Assembly: GCA_009193035.1 (NCBI GenBank)
Contig: SWDT01000064.1
Span: forward strand, 155,718 to 219,717
Source of the DNA: Halicephalobus mephisto
Taxonomy: Eukaryota; Nematoda; Chromadorea; Rhabditida; Panagrolaimidae
DNA: 64,000 bases
Direction: 5' to 3'
The translations under genes and the position numbers were made by a program. Shown here piece after piece: positions 10,251 to 20,290 of this stretch. Numbering within the stretch: position 1 is the first letter of the stretch; every line of letters begins with the position of its first letter. Under the pieces are notes generated by a model. The model was not told the origin of the DNA. It saw only the letters and a program-made list of their open reading frames with translations, and did no database searches.

Positions 10251-10496
10251 CTCTGACAATTGATGTCGTTACTCTTTTCAGAAAAATATTAAGTTAATAT
10301 CTTTATTTACTGTTTTAATAACACACCCAATGAGTACCATCATTTATTCTTTAGCTAGATGTGTAATATCGTAATTTGTTAATGGTTTAACTTTGTTGTT
10401 CGTAATAAACATTTACCCTTAGATAACTTGTTATTTATTTATGATCAAAAAAAATTTAATAAAATGTGTAAAACGGAAGTTATACTGATATAGTTC

Positions 10497-10808
10497 TTAA
10501 GCATATTCATAAATTTTATAAGTAAATGATCTTATTGCATTACTTATTTCTTTTTCATTCGCCGGTATATTAATATATTCATGCAAAATTCCTGTAATAT
10601 CGGAAATATTATTATAACCACGCATACACATTAATTTATAAACAGTTATTATATTACCAAATTCTTTAAACAAATCGTTGTCGAATGAAAATATCTTAGT
10701 AATTGTCAATACTTCATTTTATAGAATTTCTGGCAGTTTTTCTATTTCATTATATGGATGAGTTTCAATTATCTTCTGTTTACAAATTTCTTGCAAAATA
10801 GATATCAT
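10497..10808 (-). pseudogene. Small broken gene, possible F-box-like N-terminus
   Basis: A 104-codon frame from ATG at 10808 to the stop at 10497, broken by one TAA at codon 30 (about 10719-10721). The sequence around KLPEIL and the later hydrophobic/Lys pattern loosely recalls an F-box (LPxEIL...VxK), but this is weak. It faces the IRG-like gene tail to tail. It could be a decayed accessory gene of the same island. Function not recognised. Confidence 0.35.
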
Positions 10809-10909
10809 TTATAAAGATAAAAATTTCAAATAAAATTTATAATCAAGAAAAATTGACTGAATTGTATAAAATAACTGAATGTATCAAAGCCCTGGAGTGG
10901 GATTCTAGA

Positions 10910-11090
10910 GGGACACTGGAGGGCCCGTATCATTTAGTAAAAATATATATTTGCCAGAATCATGCGTAATACCTCCGTATCCGTTTACTAAAATATATTT
11001 GTTGGAATTACACATATTACCTCGTATCCATTTAGTAAATATATATTTTTTATCTGAATTACACATATTATCCCATATACTCAGAAATGA
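10910..11090 (+). repeat. About 60-bp tandem repeat, three imperfect copies
   Basis: Copies share 'ccgtatc', 'tttagtaaa', 'atatatttg' and 'gaattacacatattacc'. The array sits just downstream of the Harbinger relic (its 3' side). Confidence 0.6.
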
Positions 11091-11219
11091 GAAAGTGGGG
11101 TGGAGAATGTGAGCCAGAATGAGTATATATATCTAAGAAGCAAAACTTTGTGCTAAGGAAGCGAGAGCTGAAGCAGAACAACTTGAAATTCAGATCAAAA
11201 AAGCAATGTTGGGGAAGCT

Positions 11220-12299
11220 TCATCTCTGATTGCTTCGATGTATATTTCTACGATTTTGAATGAACCTGTTTTGTTGCAAATTCTTGAACAACTGGATCAC
11301 TTGACTGTTGAAGAGTCTTCTACAGTCTGTGATAGGTGGGATTTGAGGCAATTGGAAATCCTTTTCTTTCTCTGTAGCCTTTCCTCTGATTCTTAGCAGA
11401 TAGTTATACATGCAACAACAACAAAGAATGATTCTAGACACTAAGCTCCGATCTTTCAAAAAGATCCCTTTTTCGAGTAATCGGAATTGTCCTTTGAGTT
11501 CTCTAAATGTTCGCTCAATTACATATCTTCCTTTCCGATGTCTCCTAAAAAGCTAATTAACTGTTCTGATTTGGAAAATTATCTGTAAACTTGTTCTTCC
11601 CTAAGATGAGGACGTCTGTATGAGAACAAACATCCTTTAGCAGGATAAGCAAAATCAGCTAAAAATCCATACTTATTCGTCGGTCTTCATCCTTGACCAA
11701 TAGTTTTGCACAAAGAAGATAAGCGATAAACCAGGCAGTCATGATACGATCCTGGATAATTCGCATTAACATATAATATTTTTTTGTTCGAATCGCAAGC
11801 TACCAGAACATTAATAAAAGACGTTCCATATCTAGAAAAATGAAAATTGTCATCTTTAGTATTTGCAACGGAAATGTGAGTTCCATCTACTACCCCAACA
11901 ACAAGTGGGATTCCACAAAACAAGTACATTCGTATCATATGAGTATTCTATTCTTTCTCTGATTTGTCCATAGAAATCTCATTACTGAATTCTTCCAACA
12001 CTCCATTGACAAAACGACGGATATTCAAAGTCAGTTTGTCGTTTTCCACGAATAACAAGTCCTGCTGCTTTTAGTGAACACCCTGTTCTAAGATAAAACA
12101 TAACCATTAAGAAGGCTTCTTTTCCTGTCACTGCCATATTTCTTCTGGTTCTTCTAGCCAGATACCTTCCAAGTCGCTGATAAATCAGCTCGGCTTCAAT
12201 CATTGAAACTCCAAAAACTTCTGTAAAAGTGAAATCATTGAGTTGACGATTAGAAATGAAAAATCGAGCAACTCGGAAATTCAATTCATCAAGAATCAC
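11220..12299 (-). pseudogene. PIF/Harbinger transposase (HARBI1-like), decayed
   Basis: A minus-strand transposase relic read in three blocks. 12299-11982 is an N-terminal helical region with ELIYQRLG and GKEAFLMVMFYLRTG. 11938-11687 carries the DDE core GVVDGTHI (first Asp) and YPGSYHDC (second Asp). About 11660-11220 has ADFAYPAKG and VIERTFRELKGQFR, the family's third-acid helix, then a Lys-rich end. Stops and at least one frame change separate the blocks, so it is not functional. No intact second (Myb-like) Harbinger gene was seen. Confidence 0.75.
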
Positions 12300-12900
12300 A
12301 ATGATTTCATCAAGACATTCCAGAATTTTACAATAAATCTACAATAAAATTATGCACATGGGAACAAAAGTAAATTCTCACCTGCGCAACAGCAAATGAA
12401 GCTACATAAATATTCTTATTTATCATGGTGATGTATCCAATTCATGGGAATAAGCTCTAAGAAGGAAAAAATTGAGCGTCTAAAACAATTTGATGAATTC
12501 GAACTAAAGTGATATATGAAACAAACTTGTACAGAGAACAAGTAGCTGTGAATTGATCCTCTACCGCAAAAAATTGAAGATGAAGAATCGACTTCACCAA
12601 CAGAATCACCTTTCAAGAATACCAAGAAATAGATCAAGAACTTTACAAAAAAGTTTTGAAAAAAATTTAAATTAGCTAAGACACGCTGTTTACCCTGCCT
12701 AAATGCTGCGCGCAGGTTGCAATTTTGGTTTTAATTTTGATGTTGATGTCAACATCAATTCTTTATAGACCTCGGCACTGATTTATCTTCACAAGGACCT
12801 GCTGTTCATAAAAATCATATGATGGATTCCTTATATTAATTCCTTTCTATTTTATAAGATTTTAAATATCTCTCCTTTTGCATGAATTAACTTAATAGAT
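12300..12900. other. Transposon-flank DNA, no gene recognised
   Basis: Contains an isolated GC-rich word 'atgctgcgcgcaggttgca' (about 12702-12722) nearly identical to one unit of the 23-bp minisatellite at 17.2 kb. Otherwise AT-rich. Confidence 0.45.
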
Positions 12901-12913
12901 ACAAGAATAAAAC

Positions 12914-13150
12914 TCATGAGGAATTTAAGCAATAATAATCTCTGCCATGCAGTGATAGGACGATTTCTCTAGTTACCAGGGTTTTGAACCTCACTTGACT
13001 CGCCTTTAAGAATTGACGAATTTCGAAAAATCTCATACTGGCACTGGATTTGTTCCACAACATCATTTGAAGCTTATCAAGTTCTTTTCTATCCAAAATA
13101 TTTGTGTCTGGCTGGTTGAGAACAAGAATTTTGGTTGTGATTCATAGATC
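12914..13150 (-). pseudogene. Unidentified coding remnant
   Basis: A minus-strand open run of roughly 78 codons with coding-like composition, including QPDTNILDRKELDK and a Phe/Arg/Lys-rich end before a TGA at 12914. No Met start and no recognisable domain. Given the Harbinger, Merlin and virus-like neighbours, a transposon fragment is the likeliest reading, but this is not shown. Confidence 0.3.
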
Positions 13151-13229
13151 TTTCTACAGAATTTCAGTATTGAATGAGTTCTTAACACTGATCTGTTGTT
13201 TGTTGACACCAAAATTGATAGTTTGGTGA

Positions 13230-13750
13230 TTTTTCAAATCAAAACGACCTGAATTGTATCTTAACAAGAAAATCCCGAATTTTGATCTCGAATTTTAACT
13301 CGAAACTGTCATGTTCGGTAACAAAGCAACCACATGACAGTTGTCCTCTGGCAACATTTGCTCTCCATTTTTCCTTTTGGATTTGCACTAATTTCAAAAC
13401 TCTTTTTAAATCAATATTTTCTTACTTAGCCAAAATATTAAGTTAATTTGAACATAAAAACAAAATAAATGATATAAACCTTGGGAAATAGAGGGAGCGA
13501 ATGTCACCAGGGGCAGTTGTCATACAGCCCATAAAGCACTAATTTATTTTTAATGCGATTTCGTAATTAACTTTTAAAATTGAAAAAAGTAAAAAATCCA
13601 CAGCAAGAAAATTTAATAAAATATTTAATTTTTATAAACATTATTCTTTGAATATATTATTTTTCTTGGACGGAATTCTTGTCGAGAAATATAAGAGCAT
13701 TCTCACATTCGTTGTAGAACCTAAATTTATCTTCAGGACTATTTTTGGAA
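13230..13750. other. Intergenic with a copy of the GGGAGC...TACAGCC element
   Basis: At about 13481-13532 lies one copy of a short conserved non-coding word set (GATATAAACCTTGGG, AGGGAGC, GCAGTTGTCATACAGCC) that recurs at 16.15, 36.6 and 48.07 kb. No gene. Confidence 0.5.
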
Positions 13751-13755
13751 AAAAT

Positions 13756-14346
13756 TTACTTTATAAAAGTCGAAACAGCTTCGAATCCGGCATTTTGGAA
13801 AAACTTTATGGCTGTGAGGTTTCTGTGAGGAACCAGAACGAATTTTGAAGTTTCTTCTCCGACAAAATCCAGAAATTTCTCAACAAGTTTTTTCCCGATC
13901 TTTTTTCTTCGATGAATTTCATCAACAACTACAGTAATCACATGAGATAGTTTCTTGTTTGTGATGGCTGAGATTCCGTTCTCAACTTTGGTGAAGTGTC
14001 TGATTCTGGAGTAATCCCTAACCCCAATCAGCATCCCGACCAGTTTTTCTCCTTTGAAGAAACCGTAAGCAAAAAATTCTTCCAATTCGTTTTCACAGAT
14101 TTCTTTGAATAAAATCCCTATGAACCCTTGAGGAAAGAATTTCAACAATCTAGAAAATTACTAAGATTTTAGAAATTTAAAATTAAAATTCTCAAAAATT
14201 AAGAAATTTTACCTTTTATATTCTTCCAAATCAGAAAACTCCAGTTTCCGGTAAACAAAGTCATCGAAATCCTCATCGGATTGGAAACCTTTAACAACTT
14301 CGTTTTCGGATTTTTCCATTTCAGAATTATCGATCATTTTTTCCAT
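13756..14346 (-). CDS. GNAT-family N-acetyltransferase
   Basis: Small acetyl-CoA-dependent acetyltransferase of 175 residues in two exons (14213-14346 and 13756-14149, 63-nt intron). The acetyl-CoA pyrophosphate loop is visible as VVVDEIHRRKKIGKKL (R/K-R-x-x-I-G-K/x), after a YRKLEF/D start typical of GNAT strand 1. A terminal HRNLTAIKFFQNAGFE is motif B. The substrate cannot be told from sequence. It starts 149 nt after the cytidine deaminase stop on the same strand, so it may be the downstream gene of an operon. An AG acceptor (GAAAACAG) lies 10 nt before the ATG. Confidence 0.82.
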
Positions 14347-14495
14347 TTCCACAATGCTGTTTTCAAGAGAAATAAATTTTCGAGGAAAAACTGATTCAGT
14401 CTCATAAATTCATCAAAACAACTTTGAAATTACAAAACACTATCATCTATCTATATCACGAATGCTCCAAAATCAATAAAAATGTAAGTACTGTC

Positions 14496-15013
14496 TTAAC
14501 GAGACTTGTAAAATTCGTCCAAAGAATTCGGACCGAATCCTCCAGGAAGTAGTTCTTTGACCGAAGTCACCTCCACTTTTTCGTTTTTCGATGTTGTCAG
14601 ATAAACCTAAATTGATAAGACCTGAATTTCGAACAAAAAATAAAACAAACCGGCATGTCTCCAAATTCGAACATGAATTGACGACATATACCACAAGGAG
14701 TGGCGGGGGTCGGGGCGTGAGTGGCTATTGCGATGGCCTTGAACTTCTTATGGCCTTCGGCGATTGCTCTAACGAAAGCGCTTCTTTCAGCGCAAATAGT
14801 TGCTCCGTAAGAAGCGTTTTCAACGTTCCCTATAACTTAAAAATGAACTGAATTGCAGTGCAGTTCCCAACCTCCAGTAATGATCGTTCCAGATTCGGTT
14901 AACAAAGCTGCTCCGACTCGGAAGTTACTGTAAGGACAGTAAGCTCGTTCAGTAGCAGCGAAAGCGGCTTTCAACAAGCTCTCCTTTGTAGCCTTATCGA
15001 TTCCGGTTACCAT
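14496..15013 (-). CDS. CDA: Cytidine deaminase
   Basis: Zinc-dependent cytidine/deoxycytidine deaminase of the pyrimidine salvage pathway, 143 residues, close to the usual animal length of about 146. Exons: 14872-15013, 14651-14829 and 14496-14606. Signatures: AYCPYSNFRVGAAL, GGNVENASYG, the catalytic CAE (zinc Cys plus proton-shuttling Glu) and PCGICRQ with the other two zinc cysteines. The end is ELLPGGFGP, as in the human enzyme. The last intron acceptor was placed at TTTAG before 14606 because it restores VYL. The first intron has a weak GTTGGG donor. Just before the ATG is AATTTTAG, a good spliced-leader acceptor. Confidence 0.94.
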
Positions 15014-15049
15014 TTCTCTAAAATTAGAAATTAAACAAAATCAATGACA

Positions 15050-15670
15050 TTAACGCAGACAGTTTTGTTTCTTGTTTGTCTATGAAATGAGCCGAACGAA
15101 AAGACTAAGCGGTTTATGATCTAGCAAAAGAGCAACAGACGTCTTATATCAGAGCCGAAAGAGCAACATGAATCATAAAATCACACTCAATGTTATAATA
15201 GATAATTGGATGTTATTATCAAGAAAATACTGCAATAAAAATATCGGTCGATTTCATTGGGGACACAGCCATGGAATTCTATTTTTCACCATTAGAAAAT
15301 TATTCTAAAGTTTGCAAATTTTGTCAAAAAAGCACTACTTGAAATCCGAAAAAAATACCAAAGATCGTATTAAAGAGGGAAGGGTTGTTGAGTTAAATAA
15401 TAGGGGACATCGTCACAATATATTGTATACACGTGGATACGTCAAAATGTACATTATGAACACGTGGACATACATCTATATATGAATATATGTCTAAATA
15501 TGAGTATATCCATATACGTCCATAAAAGTATGCAAATGCATGTCAATATATAAATATATAAATATGTACTTATATAGATATATGTCCATATATGAAGTAC
15601 ACATAATACGAAATATAAATGCACGTCCATATATGAATATGAGAAGATTTCCCAGGATAAATAACTTTTA
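15050..15670. repeat. Intergenic with degenerate TATATG/ACGTCC repeats
   Basis: Between about 15410 and 15650 imperfect words of the form 'tatatgaatatatgtccat' and 'cacgtggac' recur about every 20-40 nt. No gene seen. Confidence 0.5.
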
Positions 15671-15681
15671 ACATAAAAAAC

Positions 15682-15945
15682 CTACTCGGAATCCAAATCC
15701 AGGACAAGGACACATGATATCGGCTCGGACGTCGTGGTTCTTTTTCCGTATCTCAGAGGATCACTGGCTCGTCGCTTCAGAATCCTCTTTGAATTGCTCA
15801 GTTTGCTTTGTTTGTTGAGAATCTTCCCATTTGGTTGCTCATCATGGAGAATCTGGACATCTGGATCAGTTACCTCGGGGATTTTCCCTGGATCATTCGT
15901 CTTCAAGGTGAATTCCGATTCTTGGTTTTCTGTCATAATATTCAT
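15682..15945 (-). CDS. Hypothetical small protein (uncertain)
   Basis: An 87-residue frame, hydrophilic and Ser/Thr/Lys-rich, with a basic KRILKRRASDP patch and an acidic hydrophobic end (VLVLDLDSE). Its GC content is above its surroundings and it reads like a disordered regulatory peptide. No domain recognised. It could be one exon of a longer gene or a chance frame. Confidence 0.3.
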   Translation of the reverse strand: MNIMTENQESEFTLKTNDPGKIPEVTDPDVQILHDEQPNGKILNKQSKLSNSKRILKRRASDPLRYGKRTTTSEPISCVLVLDLDSE

Positions 15946-15959
15946 CAGAATAGAAAAGG

Positions 15960-17195
15960 AATAACGTAAATTGATAAGGACAGTAGTCTAGAAGTAGTTT
16001 AAAAAGTGATTGAAAAGAAATAAACAGTTAATAAACAGGGATCCAGGATCGGAGAAATGAAAAAAAAGTTAAGGACCGGAAGTTCGCGCGGGAACGATGG
16101 TTCTCGAACGGAAAATCCCTGCAGTTAGTTTTTTCGTTGGAATTGACTGCGTGACGGTTGCTCCCTACCGACGTTTCCTCTCCTTTATTTCGTGAGATTT
16201 TATTTCTTTCGTTTTTATATTGGTTTTTTTGTAATTGCATCAACTTAACATACCAGTTAAGTAAGGAAAACACTGGTTTAGAAAGAAAGAATTTCGAAAC
16301 CGACGGGAACTGAGGAGAAATATCATACAGCCGTTGAAACCTACTAAAGCGGATATTAGGATTGAACAAAACCGACTTTTTTGCGTGTTTAAATCGCTAA
16401 AATTCTGCAAATTAGTGTGGGAATTTGTGGAACGGAATAGTAATGAACAAAACCGTCGGTTTTTCAAATCCAATTCAAAATCGAATTTATCGGTTTTCGA
16501 ATTGAAATTAGTTCAATTCGAATTTGAAATAATTATATTCGAGTTAAAATCCCTCAACTTTCGAATTTGGATTATTTCGAAATCGACAACTCTAGCAATG
16601 AATCAAGTAAAAATTCGGTTTTTAGTAACTCATTACTGCTATTCATTCCACAGAATTTCACATCAATCCAACTTTTGTAATTTTAGTTTTTTATTTTTAT
16701 TCCAATTTTTAAAGACTGATTCTAAAATGATAAATGTCATATTTAAAAAAATTACAAATATTTTTATAAAATAGTTTTCATAGAAATTTTTAGGATTTAG
16801 AATTTTAAAAACGATGTTGAATAACTTTGATTTTTTTGAATTTTTATAATTTTTTTACATGGAAATTCTAAAATTTGTAAAAAATTATATTTTTTTTAAA
16901 TTCTGAAATTTAAAAAATTATTGTTTTACAAATTCTAAAAAATTGTACTGTTTTTAAAATTATAAAATTTGAATAAATAACTACAAATTAAAACGTCCAT
17001 ATTTTTCCAAAAGCCTGTAATTTTATTTAAAATCTAATTCCCTATGTATTTAAAAATATTAAAATTTAATTACTTTTTACTTTTTGAAATGACGTTTAAA
17101 TTCGATATGTAAAATTAATTTTCTACTTTATTTAAAAGTTTAAACATTTATTAAATGACATTATTATATGCAAAAAAATAATTTTTAAACATTTA
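15960..17195. other. Intergenic, AT-rich, with one inverted GGGAGCAAC element
   Basis: Around 16142-16170 the reverse strand reads GGGAGCAACCGTCACGCAGTC, related to the words at 36.6 and 48.07 kb. The open frames in 16.0-16.8 kb look accidental. The rest to 17.2 kb is AT-rich filler. Confidence 0.45.
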
Positions 17196-17218
17196 AATTG
17201 AAAATTTTAAAGAAGGCA

Positions 17219-17386
17219 GTCTGCCCTGGATGCTGCGCGCAGCCTGCACCGGACATTGCGCGCAGCCTGCCTCAGATGGTATGTGCAATCTGCCTTAGAC
17301 GTTGCACGCAGCTTGCGCCGGACGTTGCACGCAGCTTGCGCCGGACGTTGCACGCAGCCTGCGCCGGACATTGCACGCAACCTGCG
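17219..17386 (+). repeat. GC-rich 23-bp minisatellite, about 7 units
   Basis: Units of GCCTGCGCCGGACGTTGCACGCA type start at 17242, 17265, 17288, 17311, 17334 and 17357, with a partial unit before them. The 23-bp period is not a multiple of three, and each strand stays open by composition only. It is sharply GC-rich against flanks of very low GC. Confidence 0.9.
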
Positions 17387-17573
17387 AATTTTTTCGATTT
17401 TGACTTGATCTTTTACATGACTGTCACGAAGTTCATTGACTGGACGGTTGTTGATCCTGGTATGATTGAAGTTCGATTTTGTCTGACTTTTTTGCATTTA
17501 AAAAAATTATAAAAAGTTTCTTTAAACGGTTTACTGAAAATTAATTTTAAATTTTTGAATTTTTTAAAAATTT

Positions 17574-18401
17574 TTACCTGATAAAAAATAAAATATGAAT
17601 AACAGGCAAATGATAGATGGAAAATAAAATAATCGAAATTAATTCAAATTGATTACAAATAAATTTATTTCCACATTTGTGGAAAATTGCCGCCAAATAT
17701 TGACAAATCGCGAAACCGAAAAGAAAAATCGAAGCAAAAATGGCTTGAATTAAAAGTGATTTTTCTTTTTTTTCATTAATTTTAAATTTTTTTTGTCTAG
17801 CAAAAATTAAAGAAAATAAAATAATTAAAAAACTAAAAATTGCGTGAAAAAAAGAAACAAAAACCATAACTGTACGGTCCTCCCGGTGGTACCTGAGGCA
17901 TCTGGTCCGTCTCGGGTTGAAGCGACATAGGTCGTTACTGTAGGCTTGAAATCTGATAAAAATCGGCGAAATTAAAATAATTAAAAAAATAATAAAAAAT
18001 TTTTTTCTTTCCCAAAAACGCTGATGTTTCCACGGGATCACGATGGCCGAAGCCCTGTTGAGGGCCAGGAAGGAGTTCCAGAAGGGTACTGTATAGTGAT
18101 AATACCAGTCGAAATAATTTTCGAAAACTATGTTAAATCCCGGTTCGGATATCCTGTCGTGAGTCCAGAGGTAGGCCAGACTGGCGGTGACGTCCAGACC
18201 ACAGCCGAAGGCAATGAGGTAAAAATACGGAGATTTCAGAGGCGATTGTTTCTTCGCAAATTCCACACACATCACGAAGCATACTGTAGTCATGGTGATT
18301 ACAGTAATCCCAGTGGATATCAAAGAAGAAATATATAAAATCTTCGTCAAAGTGGGATTTGTGTCTTCTACAGTATACTTGTAGAATTCTTCGTGGGCCA
18401 T
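17574..18401 (-). CDS. Nematode serpentine chemoreceptor (Srv/Srg-like)
   Basis: A 275-residue seven-transmembrane receptor in one exon. Hydrophobic segments fall at roughly residues 19-45, 55-75, 90-110, 130-150, 178-200, 215-235 and 250-270. The third segment ends in LNRASAIVIPWKHQRFW, the 'NR-x-x-A-I-x-x-P-x-K' pattern of the srg/srv superfamily. Such receptors usually act in chemosensory neurons. I chose the Met at 18401 (MAHEEFYKY); a Met 24 codons upstream (18473) is possible, but its extension is basic and unlike a receptor N-terminus. The length is slightly short for the family. Confidence 0.8.
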   Translation of the reverse strand: MAHEEFYKYTVEDTNPTLTKILYISSLISTGITVITMTTVCFVMCVEFAKKQSPLKSPYFYLIAFGCGLDVTASLAYLWTHDRISEPGFNIVFENYFDWYYHYTVPFWNSFLALNRASAIVIPWKHQRFWERKKFFIIFLIILISPIFIRFQAYSNDLCRFNPRRTRCLRYHREDRTVMVFVSFFHAIFSFLIILFSLIFARQKKFKINEKKEKSLLIQAIFASIFLFGFAICQYLAAIFHKCGNKFICNQFELISIILFSIYHLPVIHILFFIR

Positions 18402-18699
18402 TTTTGGTGAAATTTGAATTTTTCGAATGTATTTATACTTTTTTAAAATTAACTTTTCTGCAGATTTCGTCATGTCAGAAGGCTGGCAAAAATGAATTTA
18501 ATTGTTTACAATTCCATAAATCAAAAATTAAATTACCGTTACTGTAGAAACCAGTACTTTTTATGTAGTTTTTTTTTGCTTCTAGACGATTCTATATTTA
18601 TTCAAAGATCACATACTAAAATATAGCCAAAAATTAAATAAAACAAACATCATCTAAAAAAAGTAGAACTTGAAAGTTACCTTAGGAAATTCAAAGAAA

Positions 18700-20290
18700 T
18701 GTACAAAATGGAAAGTACTGGTCCCACCACGAATATTGTTTAAAAATAATTAATTATGTTTTAAAAAGAAAAAAGTAATTAAACATCTTTCGTGCTAGAA
18801 CTAGAATTTGGAATTTATCTTGGAAAATAAATTTCTAAATCAAAAAGTAATGGTCCCACCACGAATGATGTTTAAAAATAACTAATTATGTTTTAAAAAG
18901 GAAAAAGTAATTAAACATCTTTCGTTCTAGAACTAGAATTTGCAATTTATCTTGGAAAGCAAAAAGTAGAAAATTATCGGTCCCGCCACGAATGATTTTT
19001 AAAAATAATTATGTTTTAAAAAGAAAAAATTAATTAAACATCTTTTGTATCAAAACCGAGATCTGAAATTTATCTTGGAAAGCAAAAAATGGAAAATTAT
19101 CGGTCCCACCACGAATGATTTTTAAAAATAACTAATCACGTTTTAAAAAGGAAAAATTATACATCTTTCGTGCCAGGACCAAAGTTTGGAATTTTGAAAA
19201 ATGAAGAGAAATATGTAAATTAAAGAGTACTAGTTCTGCTACGAATGATGTTCAAACATTATCAACCAACTTCGTAATCAACAATTGAACTAAGAATTAT
19301 TCGTGTTGAGACCATTAATGAAATTTTTTCGAAAAAAAACTTCCAAAAATCATTATTCTTGTCATAAAAGATTTTTAAATAAATATTTACCAAATTTTTA
19401 ATCGAAAATTAATTTAGAATTTTCGTCCCAAGATCATTTTTAAAATTATTTTTCAAAAAAAAAATTATAAAAAGTATCATCGGTCCCGCCACGAATGACG
19501 TTTAAATAAATATTTATTAAACTTTTAATCAAAAGTTTTCGTTCCAAGATCATCTTTAATTTTTTTCCAAAAATATCATTAGTTCCTTTACGAATAATGT
19601 TTAAATAATTACTTACAAATTCTTAATTTAGAATTTTCGTGCTAATCTATTTTTAAACTTTTCTTCCAAAAAAAGACCAAGAATCTCAAATTAAAAATTA
19701 TCGGTCTTGTTACGAATGATTTTTAAACAAATATTTACAAATTTTTAATCAAAAAATTCTTGTTCTAAGATCATCTTTAAAATTTTTTCCAAAAAAAAGA
19801 CAAAGAATCTCAAATTAAAAATTTTCGGTCTTGTTACGAATGATTTTTAAACAAATATTTACAAGTTTTTAATAAAAATTTTCGTTCCAAGATCACCTTT
19901 AATTTTTCTCCAAAAAGAAGACCAAGAATCTCAAATTAAAAATTTTCGGTTTCACCACGAATGATTTTTAAACAAATATTTACAAGTTTTTAATAAAAAT
20001 TTTCGTTCCAAGATCACCTTTAATTTTTTTCCAAAAAAGACCAACAACCTCAAATTAAAAATTATCGGTCTCACCACGAATGATTTTTAAACAAATATTT
20101 ACAAGTTTTTGATAAAAATTTTTGTTCCAAGATCATCTTTAATTTTCTTCCAAAAATATCATTAGTTCCGCCACGAATGATGCTTAAATAATTACAAATT
20201 CTTAATTTAGAATTTTCTTTCAAAAAAGACCAAGAATTTGAAATTAAAGATCGTTGGTCTCGTCACGAATGATGTTTGATTCGTTCTTTC
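18700..20290. repeat. Degenerate satellite, period about 120 bp, roughly 13 units
   Basis: Each unit carries 'tcggtcccaccacgaatgat' followed by an AT-rich filler, then 'cttttcgtgccaagacca'-like words. Units are at about 18.72, 18.84, 18.97, 19.10, 19.23, 19.48, 19.57, 19.70, 19.83, 19.95, 20.07, 20.17 and 20.26 kb. Divergence between units is high, so the array is old. No coding content. Confidence 0.8.

Noticed and set aside
10900..11090. CRISPR-like direct repeats
   Set aside because: The three 60-bp copies are imperfect without unique spacers, and this is a eukaryotic genome. They are an ordinary tandem repeat.
16028..16774. Several 77-146-codon frames on both strands
   Set aside because: They overlap one another, are AT-driven and lack recognisable domains.
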